Assembly: GCA_016169945.1 (NCBI GenBank)
Contig: JADLSH010000236.1
Coordinates: 3,954,001 to 4,018,000 of the forward strand
Direction of reading: 5' to 3'
Source: Trachythela sp. YZ-2020
Lineage: Eukaryota > Cnidaria > Anthozoa > Malacalcyonacea > Clavulariidae
Length of the DNA stretch: 64,000 nucleotides
Shown here: positions 23,001 to 35,000 of the stretch, piece by piece
Layout of the letters: the number at the start of each line of letters is the position of its first letter
How positions within the stretch are numbered: position 1 is the stretch's first letter
The notes under the pieces: generated by a model
What the model saw: only the letters and a program-made list of their open reading frames with translations
Database searches by the model: none
Told to the model about the DNA's origin: nothing
Translations under genes and position numbers: made by a program

Positions 23001-26000
23001 CTGATGGTGGTGGTAGCACTGATAGTGGTGGTAGCACTGAGGGTGGTGGTAGCACTGAGGGTGGTGGTAGCACTGATAGTGGTGGTAGCACTGATGGTGG
23101 TGGTAGCACTGATAGTGGTGGTAGCACTGATGGTGGTGGTAGCACTGATAGTGGTGGTAGCACTGATGGTGGTGGTAGCACTGATAGTGGTGGTAATACT
23201 GATGGTGGTGGTAGCACTGATAGTGGTGGTAGTACTGAGGGTGGTGGTAGCACTGATAGTGGTGGTAGCACTGATGGTCGTGGTAGCACTGAGGGTGGTG
23301 GTAGCACTGATGGTGGTGGTAGCACTGAGGGTGGTGGTAGCACTGATGGTGGTGGTAGCACTGAGGGTGGTGGTAGCACTGAGGGTCGTGGTAGCACTGA
23401 GGGTGGTGGTAGCACTGATGGTGGTGGTAGCACTGATGGTGGTGGTAGCACTGAGGGTGGTGGTAGCACTGATGGTGGTGGTAGCACTGATGGTGGTGGT
23501 AGCACTGATAGTGGTGGTAGCACTGAGGGTGGTGGTAGCACTGATGGTGGTGGTAGCACTGATGGTCGTGGTAGCACTGAGGGTGGTGGTAGCACTGATG
23601 GTGGTGGTAGCCCTTACCGGGATACCCTTACCGGGATACCCTTACCGGGATACCCTTACCGGGATACCCTTACCGGGATACCCTTACCGGGATACCCTTA
23701 CCGGGATACCCTTACCGGGATACCCTTACCGGGATACCCTTACCGGGATACCCTTACCGGGATACCCTTACCGGGATACCCTTACCGATACCCTTACCGG
23801 GATACCCTTACCGGATACCCTTACCGGGATACCCTTACCGGGATACCCTTACCGATACCCCTTACCGGGATACCCTTTACCGGGATACCCTTACCGGGAT
23901 ACCCTTACCGATACCCTTACCGGGATACCCTTACCGGGATACCCTTACCGGGATACCCTTACCGGATACCCTTAACGGGCTGCCCCTTACCGGGATACCC
24001 TTACCGGGATACCCTTACCGGGATACCCTTACCGGGATACCCTTACCGGGATACCCTTACCGGGATACCCTTACCGGGATACCCTTACCGGGATACCCTT
24101 ACCGGGATGGCCCTTACCGGGATACCCTTACCGGGATACCCTTACCGGGATACCCTTACCGGGATACCCTTACCGGGATACCCTTACCGGGATACCCTTA
24201 CCGGGATACCCTTACCGGGATACCCTTACCGGGATACCCTTACCGGGATACCCTTACCGGGATACCCTTACCGGGATACCCTTACCGGGATGGCCCTTAC
24301 TGGACCTCTATCAGTATAAGTAAAGTTAGTTTAGTTTATGTAAGTTTCCTTTGTAGTAACACATGGAGCAATAAGAGCTAGATTGTCCTTACTGGACCTC
24401 TAGGGAGAAATGGTTAGAAGTGATAAAGCTATTCAATACAAATAGAGACTGAAGTTTGGAAAAAAGCTAACCTAGCTTTGCTCTTCTTGGTGCAGATCCA
24501 AAACGTTGGACCGCAGTGATAAAGAGATCTCGATTTTTATCAATTAATGCCAGTTGTCGATTGTTGATTGGTCCACATTGGTTCACAGCAATCTCGAGAA
24601 TTTCGTGCTAAACATAGAGTGACATGTACAGTGTGTTAACGGCTGGGGACGGCTGGTGACATGTACAGTGTGTTTACGGCTGGGGACGGCATAATTTGAA
24701 CACGCACAAAATAGACAAAGCATCAGCATGAAGATGCATCATAAGAAACAGCTGATCTTAATCTGACTGGATAGAAAACTCTTAAGAATGTTGACATTCG
24801 TTGTCCTTGTTCAAGCTTGTATTATTCATTTTATCATCATGGAACATATATGCGATAACTGTCGGCCACTGTGCTTATAGCTATGGGTCATTATCCGCCC
24901 AATACCCATCCTCCTAGTATTTAAATCCTTGAAGCTAGCAAACTGTCACCTCTTTGCCCATACTTTGCCAAAGCCAGGGCCACACTTTTTGTTAGGTGTC
25001 ACAAAATTGCATAATTCTACATATATAAGGCATATCAGACATAATATGATAGGGTAAAATAGCAAAGTTGGGCATACTCGGGAGCATTGTGGCTTAAAAA
25101 GTTTACATCATTGTAAGCTATGGAAAAATATATCGCAGGCTAATGACTGTAAGTGCACACCGAGAAGCACGTGTACATCTGCCTAATGCACGTTGTTTGA
25201 TATTCCTCGTTTTGACCCACTAATAATTGGCATACCATCTATAAATTCGTTACAATACAATAACCAGTGACCATGTCACAGCCATTATAAATTGTTCTAT
25301 TGTCACACCAAGTCAAAGAGAACAAAAAAAACAGTGGGACGATAACTTTCGATGCAACAGGGCTGTCAGGGCATTCAATCTCGATATAGATATGGGTCTA
25401 TGGGAATCAAAGGCGACATAACATGAGAATTTCAATTTTGCGACACCCAAAACAACGAAAACAGAAACACGGGCATTTTAAACCAACGGCTTGGCATTCT
25501 GCCAGCCGAGTAATAATGAATAGAGGCAATTATGATAAAATTGCCAACTGCCTGCTCAATATATTGACAAGTAGGTAACCCCCCCCCATATGGGTACGGA
25601 AGTAATTAGTATTCAAACGAATGTATGTATGACGTCACATCAACAGTGGTTTGCGTGCAAGAGTTCGTGCTTAGTATGCGTGCGAGAGTTCGTACTTATA
25701 GTGTGCGTGTAAGAGTTCGTACTTAGCGTGCGTACAAAGCGTTACGTCATGCCTATATTTTTAGCGTGACTGGTTGAATGCGAGTATACAAACTAAATAA
25801 ATAGGGGTATGTAAAGTTTATTTTAAAATGCTTTTTTTCCCAACAAAATATGCGTTCTTCAAAGGCAAATAATGTTGACGAATTTTCGCCTGTGGAATTT
25901 CGGAAGCTGTGCAATTTGTTAGGGACAATATTTGCACAAACTGTTTCTTGCGAGATTTATGAGCTTTTCGAAGAGAGGTGTTGTGGTTGTAAACTAAATC

Positions 26001-29000
26001 GTTTTAGTGAGAGTGAGTGTCTTATGTTATCGTATGAGGAGAGATGGCATATGTATGATTTGGAAGCCATAGAACGAGTTAATAATAAAGACATGGTATG
26101 GAATAAGTTTGTTGAGGTGACGAAAGTTTTAGAGCTTCAGTGGGATGAATACGTGTTTGAATATTGGAATCTAAAGGGCGAAAAAGGGGGTAACGCCAAC
26201 GCGAACACTGATTTTAAAAGTAAATTATTGTTGCTCGCTTTGCTTGGCTGGATGCATATATTAACGCACAGATTAACATTTGTAAAATTTATTTCTTAAG
26301 TATAACAATTAATCACACAAATGCATACAGGGTGTATAAAAAAAAACGCAACCTTAATATTCTAAGATATTCATATTGTTCTTAAGCACAAAATATTTTA
26401 GGCCCTTGGGAATTTAAAATGGCTTCTAATCGTACAAATCAGCTAAACTAATAATGGTGCAGCTCACAACCGAACAACGAATTTTCATAGTTTTACAGTA
26501 CAACCGAAATCAAAACACAACTGAAGTGCAAAACCTTTTTCGACGGGCCCTTGATAAGTTTAACAGTCGCTGAAATTGTAAAATAAATTGTAAATAAATT
26601 GACGATTCAGTTCTGATTTACGCACTCGAGTTTGCAGTAATTAAACATGCAGTTGTTACGCTGGAATAGGAGTAGACGCTATTTTGAATTCCCAGGGGCC
26701 TAAAATCTATTGTGCTTGAAAACAAAGTGAATATTTTAGAATATTAAGTGGTTGCGTTTTTTTTGATACACCCTGTATAATTCTTAAACATATTGTCTTG
26801 CTTTATTGCTCGTTAGCCATGGTTTCTTTAGCAAAGTCTCGGACCGTAGGCTCGTCTTCGTGCAGATTCACCCATTTTATATGGCCGGTAGATTGGTGCC
26901 TTATTTTGACTGGTTGTAGTACCAAAAAATGCGAATACCTTTTTGCTCTTCGTACACGATACGATTTTGCTCCAAAATTTGTTGGACAAAATACGTTTTT
27001 CCACTTTGACTCGGACCCACGACTAATAGCGAAAATTTATGACGTAAGTTGAATTCCGGATAGGGCTTGGTTGTTACTTTCGGTACGGTTTTTGTTGGTT
27101 TTAGTATAGAACTTGTTTTCTTTCGAACACATCTTATTTCTTTTAGTATATGTGCCGGTCGTGTAGGTAGTAAACTTGAGTTGTGGTTATGCGATTTTGA
27201 GAACCGCGCCCTTCCTAACCACTTTTTCCTTTCATCTCCGTATAAGTTATGTACTTGACGCAAATGATCACTTATATATCGAAGACCAGGCTTGTTACAG
27301 AAAGGACAGTCTCTTTTGTGCTTATAGGGCATGTTGACATTTTGAAAGTTCAACCATAAATGACCGAGAATAAAGTGTTTCAAAACATTTATTTTTTATT
27401 TTTTGCGGCGACATGTGAGGTCGATGTAGGGTCGATGTGAGGTCGATGTGAGGTCGATGTAGGGTCGATGTGAGGTCGATGTGAGGTCGATGTGAGGTCG
27501 ATGTGAGGTCGATGTAGGGTCGATGTGAGGTCGATGTGAGGTCGATGTAGGGTCGATGTGAGGTCGATGTGAGGTCGATGTGAGGTCGATGTGAGGTCGA
27601 TGTGAGGTCGATGTGAGGTCGATGTGAGTCGATGTGAGGTCGATGTGGGGCACCGATTCAAGTCCGGTTCGGTAGATGTGAACATTTCGGGCTTCTGTAG
27701 GGGTTCTGCAAGGGTTCTCTCGGGGTTCCCTTGGAGTTCTGTAGGGGTTCTCTGGGGGTTCTGTAGGGGTTCTCTTGGGGTTCTGTAGGGGGTTCCCTGA
27801 GGGTTCTATCGGAGTCGACCTATGAGCGCAAGGAAGCATCTGCTCATAAAAGTGCCGTGCTGCTCAATAGCAAGTCATTTCTCGACAGTCAGTGGTAACG
27901 GAATGAGCTGTAAATTTTGCGGAAAACAATTTAGCCGCGGTTACAATCTACGCAGACACGAAATGGAATACTGTCCACTACGCGAACAAGAGATGTCAGA
28001 AACAGAAAGTCAGATAATGGTTCCGAAGACGACGATGTTTCGACGACTTCAACTCATGGGTCTGAAATTTTGATGACGACTGATAATGAGTCAGAAACTG
28101 AAGAAGCAGAAGAAATGGATCCTTGGATACCAATGATAGAAGAAGCAAAGCAAAGAAGTAATACAGTTTTTGAGGAAATGAAAGAGAGCCTTATAAACAG
28201 CGGTCTTGATGAGCAATCTGCTACCGACAAAGCTTACACCAATATTCTGCCTGAACTCCAGAAGGAACTTGAAAATATTTATATGCAACGTCTCATGTGG
28301 ATGAAACAACTAAAGAAAGATCCCGTACATAGAAAAATAATGCAGACAAAGGAAACACTTGTCGAAAACGATGACTTTGATCCAGAAGAAGCTTTGGAAG
28401 CAGCTGTTGATAAGAGAAAGTTTCTTATAAGAAGGCTTTTAAAGGATTACGATTTTGATGAGGAAGATGACGCAGAAAGCGATGATTAAACTCAGTGAAA
28501 CGGTTTAATGCGGTTGGAGCTTTTGTTAAAGAAACCATGGCTAACGAGCAATAAAGCAAGACAATATGTTTAAGAATTATATGCATTTGTGTGATTAATT
28601 GTTATACTTAAGAAATAAATTTGTTACAAACGTTAATCTGTGCGTTAATATATGCATCCAGCCAAGCAAAGCGAGCAACAATAATTTACTTTTAAAATCA
28701 GTGTTCGCGTTGGCGTTACCCCCTTTTTCGCCCTTTAGATTCCAATATTCAAACACGTATTCATCCCACTGAAGCTCTAAAACTTTCGTCACCTCAACAA
28801 ACTTATTCCATACCATGTCTTTATTATTAACTCGTTCTATGGCTTCCAAATCATACATATGCCATCTCTCCTCATACGATAACATAAGACACTCACTCTC
28901 ACTAAAACGATTTAGTTTACAACCACAACACCTCTCTTCGAAAAGCTCATAAATCTCGCAAGAAACAGTTTGTGCAAATATTGTCCCTAACAAATTGCAC

Positions 29001-32000
29001 AGCTTCCGAAATTCCACAGGCGAAAATTCGTCAACATTATTTGCCTTTGAAGAACGCATATTTTGTTGGGAAAAAAAGCATTTTAAAATAAACTTTACAT
29101 ACCCCTATTTATTTAGTTTGTATACTCGCATTCAACCAGTCACGCTAAAAATATAGGCATGACGTAACGCTTTGTACGCACGCTAAGTACGAACTCTTAC
29201 ACGCACACTATAAGTACGAACTCTCGCACGCATACTAAGCACGAACTCTTGCACGCAAACCACTGTTGATGTGACGTCATACATACATTCGTTTGAATAC
29301 TAATTACTTCCGTACCCATATGGGGGGGGGTTACCTACTTTGACACTAATAACAGAGAGAGCCGGTCACTCTGAGGCTTCTTTCACGAATTAAACTAGTC
29401 ACTCATGTCACAAATGCACGCACCTAACCATGCAGAATTCATGTAACCTCGTTTTAATTCAGGTTATGTGGTAACACTGGTGGCATTAATGTGTATCGAT
29501 CAGCTTTTTAAGGATACAAAAAGAAATATTAAGTGATTAAATACTGCAAATTGGATTTATATTTTGTTGTTAATTTCCTATGGATAATCGACAGATCAAC
29601 TGGATTAGATGTGAATACGAGCATAAAGCTTTGGTAGTTGAGTTCTGCGAATTGGTTTTGATAGATAAAACTGAACGATTCCCTTTCATTTACCGAAAGA
29701 GTCAACAGACGCGCAGATTCACTGCACCTAATCTCATTAGAAACTGCTCAGAAAACTTGATTTTGATTAAAACTGGTAGCCATTTTGTAAATATCGAAGG
29801 AAAAACTACTGAGATTGAAACGAAATTAAATATGAATTACCGAATGTTGGACAGGTTTTCCATCACCCATTGGTTTGCCAGATGCTGTTTCAAACAGATG
29901 GATTGCTAAAATATAAGAAAGATGGTTATCAGACTTTCAAATGTGGTCTATTTCTAAATTTACGAATAAAATAGACTTATCAATGTCCCCAATAATATGG
30001 AACATCTATTCACCTATGGTTATAGGATATTAGGATTACATGCAGGCCAAGCAAATATATGTAGATTGTATACTGGAATTCGGAAGGCATTCCATATTTA
30101 ATTTAGAAAATAAATAACAACTGATGTTTTAACTGAAGGATTTCAGTAAAAGTTGTATTGGTGGTATACATGATTGTATATGACTTCAACGTATTGAGAT
30201 TTATGGGAGCAAATACATAACAAATAACATGTATTTGCCACTAAACACAAGGTCAATATATATTAGTGAACAATTCAGCCACTCCAATAACCATCTTCAC
30301 TGATGGTGTTGACCAGCATCTGCTGCACTGTCCCACTAAGTGAAACCCATCTATAAAGAATAGAATATGCCTACACAGAAGTTAAAGTATTATAATATCT
30401 TCACCAGGACACTGACCTTTCTCATCTTTCTGATCTCTGACAGCCAGTATATCATTACTTAGAGAAAGTGTTTGTTCATTTAATAAGTCAGGTCGTAATC
30501 CTTGAAGTTTTGGTGTACTCACAAGACGACCCTATAACACATTGAAATCACATAGTATACAATGATCTTATCTCGGTTTTAGGCAAGGTGTGATTACCAC
30601 AAATCCTCTATTAATCTCCCATCTAAAACAAGCCCCCCCCCCCCCGCAGCCTCATCCCCTTTTTAGCTACGAGACGAAATTTATTAAGCCCCTTCCCCAT
30701 TCACAAACAACAAGCACATGTGGATTGTTTGAATTTGCCTGCAGGATGTTCACGTTAGTTACACTGCGTTTCTTCACTTTCTGCATTCGGCCAGATCAAC
30801 AAGTCCCCCTCTTTCTATTAAGCCCTTCCTTACCAATAACACCCCCCCCCCCCACACCAAAGCATCTTGAATTATTAACACATTATACAAGCTATAGCCA
30901 ACAGCGCATACAATATGCATAAGCAGTGATTAACAATAATTAAGAAAGTACATCAAACCTCATAGGAATATATTTGAACTCCGGTCTCATCAACCAGAAG
31001 AAAATATCTGCATAAAAGACAAATATTCCCACAATAAGATAATAGTCCGTTTAAAGTGATATGCCAAGATCAAAGAGAAATATATTCGTGCACGAAACAA
31101 GGACTGGGTTTAAAGATAATTTAGTTACGACCTTGCTTTCCATACACTAAATACTTTGTGACACAAACAGTTTACTGTATGACTTGCATTTATGCATGGG
31201 TTAAAAATGTTAATGTACAACTATTTTATTATCTTTAAAAATTCTACATTTCATTGATATAACTGTCCCGAATTTGTTCGAGTGCACCTGATACGATAAC
31301 TTGAATTCGAGGCTGACGATGTGATTCTAGTTAAGCCATCGCCAGCCTCGACCTTATACCATTGCTGATTGGCTGACGAGAAGTCAAGCAAATTATATAA
31401 TACATTATACGCATGCATACGTAAAGAAAACATACTTTGCTGACTGGATGATCAAGCTTGTACTTCCATTTTTCAGATCAAATATGGTGGGTGTATTCCA
31501 ATTATTCACACTAAAATTTTGAAGAAAACAAAGACCATACGAAATATATCAGATAGAGCCGGGCGTCTTTCCACATTTAAGATATGCTTCATTTAAGAGT
31601 CTCTATTTTCACAGCTACACGGGTAAAAATTATGGACTCTGGTTGTAAACAAAGTTGGAGACACGAGAAAAACAAATTAAAACTGGTTTCCAAACATTAG
31701 CGACTGTTTTTTCGTCACGTCCGCGTCGTAGGTTAAGCGTATCTTAAAGTCCCTACTGTCCCGAAATGACGTCACTAGGATTAGGGTCATGATTAATTAA
31801 CAATTATTCGCCGAAGGCGAGGTGAATATCGGTGAATAAAAACCGAGACGAAGTCGAGTTTTTTATTCACCGATATTCACCGAGCCTGAGGCGAATAATT
31901 GTTTTAGTAAAATTACATAGGTGATTATTTGGAAAAAAATAAAAAATGCACATTTCACAAATATTTTAATTGAATATTTACGATAAAAGCGGTTTAAAAA

Positions 32001-35000
32001 CGCTTTAGGTGATTATCGCGTATTAATCCGAGGTAGCGCAACCAATCAGCGTTGAGAATTTTCAATAATCACCTATGTAATTTTACTAATGATTATTAAT
32101 GTTAATATGGAAAAATGCATGCCAAAACATACCTGTAGATATAACACTGAGAAGATGTGGTAACAACCAGATGACTGAACGCCAAGGATGCCTTGATGAC
32201 TCGGTCACGAAAATCTAAATAAAAAATAAACACAAATGCGTGCTATATAGTTGAGTATTAATTTTCAAAAGAGATAAACAGATATTAATGAAAAACTAAA
32301 AGTAGAGATTAAGAGATAAGAAGTACTGAATGTACAAAAACACATATTAAAAACACAGTACAATAAGTGCATGTGGCTTTTACTGGAATTCGATTCTTGC
32401 AGTTTTATGATCATAATTTCGCCCCAGTCGATTGTAAGAAAAGTGTTTCAGTTCAACTGTACCGAAAACCATGTTTTGTCCTCTCATAGTAACACTGTAC
32501 CGAAAAGGGATGGCTCTTAAAATCACATTCATATATAACTAAGTATCTAACTGAGCAAACCAACAAACAGCAAATATTTGCCTTACCTAAGCTCTCTTTA
32601 GCATCACTAGACACATCCTTTACTAAGATTGTTTTTCTTTGTGAGATTGTCAGTTCCAGGTTCTTCCATTCCAAACGTCTTGCAGAAATTATAAAATATT
32701 AAGAATCAATCATGAAGTCTACAAACATTCATTTATTGAGGTGTCTGGGGAAGTTGCACAGACTCTGGATAGCTTATCTGGTCAAACAACAATCCCACAT
32801 GCACATCTTCTACCATGCGATTTGTCGGGCCGATTTCAGATGCACATTAATGATATTGAAAGATACGTGGTAAACGTCATCTGACGATATCATCAACTGA
32901 AAAGATTTTTCATTAACATTCAGCAAAACCTTAAATCGGCCCCACAAATCGCAGCGTGCAAACGTACCGTAAGAAGTGAACTTAAATGTTATATGTAGTT
33001 TTAAAAATAGTGGTTCTCTTGATGTTAAAAAATTAGTTTGTTTGTTCAATTAATGTATATAGACAGGCTGAGTTATCCCAACCTCGTTCCCAACCTCGTT
33101 CCCAGCCTCTTTTCGTACAATTCGTACAGCCGGTGGAACATTATACCCTTAACTTACCTTCCAACGATATGAGCAAACAGAACATGTCCATTTCCACATG
33201 CACCAGCCAACTGTGTGCCATCGCTGGACCAAGCAATGTTAAATAATGACCCAGTATTAGGTTTTGCCAAGGCATAAGACCACTGGAAAATAGAATAAAT
33301 GTAAGCTATATACTGTATAGTAAGTCACAAAATGTACGGTACCTATAATAATTTACAAATTTGAAAAACACGCCGTTTACTTTTAAAGTTTATGTCTGGA
33401 CAGTCTGGTTGAACTACAGTATCAACTAGCAAGTTCAACAGTCAACTGGTATGTTGAACTATGATATAGTAAGGTTTAATAAGGCCAAATAAAATCTAGT
33501 AACGCAACAGCCTTTGCCCGAAACATCGAAGTTTTATTCTCTTTTTTAAGTAGTGTTCCGACCAAAAATTGAAGCCGAATATATTGAAGAATACTACCTA
33601 TAAACTGGACAAGCCACGTTTGAGATAGTAAGATTTAACAAGATATATTCAAAATTCAACTAACCCCTGTTTTATCGCACAATCTCAGTGTGTTGAATGA
33701 TCCAATTGCAAACAGTTCTCCTGAAAGATAAATTAGCTATAAATATTTATTATGACCACCAAGTAGACAAAACATCTTCGAAACTATTTTACATTGAATT
33801 TGAAATACAAGCGGTCACTATCAATTATTTTTACAATTGTTGACAATTTGACGGCTTGCAATACAGTCAAACCTCTCTAATACGGAAACTGGAGAGACAG
33901 AGAAAAGTGTCCGTATTAAAAAGGCGTTCGTTTTATAGAGGTCACATCAATGATGTCACTGTACGGCTCCTCTGAAATTGTTAAATGTTTGTTAACTAAA
34001 ACCAGGTCCACACTTCACTGCAGTCTATTAACGGGAAATTCAGAGATGGTATGTATTTGTTCTCTGGGGATGAAATTAATTGTGCCTGTCCGTATTAAGA
34101 AGGTTCCGTATCATAGAGGCAATCTAAAAACATTCATGTATTAGAGAGATGTACGTTTAATAGAAGTTCGACTGTATTTTCCTTTCATATATACATTCAT
34201 AGCCATGTATGCAAAAAAATAAAAAGGCAAAACAAGACCATACCATCAGGCGCCCACGCAACGCTGGTTATTGGATACTCATGAGGAGAACTGGAATACA
34301 ACACTCGGCCATAACTATCCCAAACCTACAAAATACAACACTGATCGTAATGTTGGACAATAGATAAGACTTAACCTCTTTTGAAACATTTCTTGCATTC
34401 TATTCGGTCTTAATTTTAAGTTCAAGATGAATATATATCGCAATAAAACAAGACGCTCGATTGAGCATTTAAGTCGATGGGGCTATGAAAGTAGACTTTC
34501 TTTAGATTTAACACCAAAACTAGCATACTAGAGATGTGTGTGCAGCAAGTGACGACGGAAGTAAATCATCAATATACATACTGTATGGAATTAATGGGTC
34601 ATTCATAATTGCAAAATCGCGCACCCAATTCAACATGGGCGAGCGATATGTATTAGAAAATGTTTCGTTGTGTTTTTGCAAGTGGTTTCCTTTTTAAACT
34701 TTACAACACATCGTACATAATAGACTTTTTTGCGTATTCAATAGCGTGTTGTATAGTCGGTAAAATCACTAGAATGACGAAATTTACAAGATGGCTGCAT
34801 TGACTTGTATGGTTTGCCCATATTGCCTCAGCTCTTTGCCTTAAGTCATGGCTTATTCCTATATATTACTTTTACACTTATTTATTATAATTAATTGTTG
34901 TCAAAAACGTAACAATGCGAAATTTCCATATTTACTTTAAAATATTATTAGTTTAAATATTTGCTAAACTTCAGTAAATACACAGTTATTTATAAGCTTT

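Larger units (their letters stand above)
25570..26832 (+). repeat. Left TIR of the 3.8-kb element, split by a MITE
   Basis: Pairs with 28527-29339. It starts AGTAGGTAAC followed by a C tract, and ends inside CCATGGTTTCTTTA. A 448-bp mariner-type MITE plus its duplicated TA sits at 26328-26777. Without it the two arms are nearly identical, which dates the MITE after the element. The inner 60 bp encode, on the outward strand, the C-terminal codons ...KETMANEQ and stop, followed by GCAATAAAGC. Confidence 0.82.
25570..29339. mobile_element. Polinton-like element, 3.77 kb, long TIRs, 6-bp TSD
   Basis: Bounded by TTGACA duplications (25564-25569, 29340-29345). It starts AGTAGGTAAC and ends GTTACCTACT. 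The TIRs are about 813 bp once the inserted MITE (26328-26775) is removed. Gene order: an inward ORF inside each TIR (25850-26299 +, 28595-29059 -), an outward P-loop ATPase fragment (26901-27383 -), two tandem arrays in the middle, and an outward zinc-finger/acidic protein (27822-28489 +). The ATPase fragment and the acidic protein resemble a gene pair I remember from Polinton-type elements of cnidarians. Polymerase, integrase and capsid genes are absent and both outward genes carry frameshifts, so this copy should be immobile alone. It sits in an intron of IFT80. Confidence 0.82.

Noticed and set aside
22876..23975. Long frames of PPPSVLP or [11 protein letters not shown] repeats on opposite strands
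   Set aside because: They arise from an 18-bp array whose unit length is a multiple of three and has no stops. They have no splice or domain logic and lie in an IFT80 intron.
27389..27839. His/Thr/Ser-rich minus-strand frames in the 3.8-kb element
   Set aside because: Entirely the 11-bp GAGGTCGATGT tandem array.
29580..29909. 109-codon plus-strand frame near the 3.8-kb element
   Set aside because: No domain or splice context, and it lies outside the TSD-bounded element.
30269..30350. Candidate for the missing IFT80 exon (good acceptor, open frame)
   Set aside because: Its translation in the required phase (beginning DGFHLVGQC) does not match the expected IFT80 segment.
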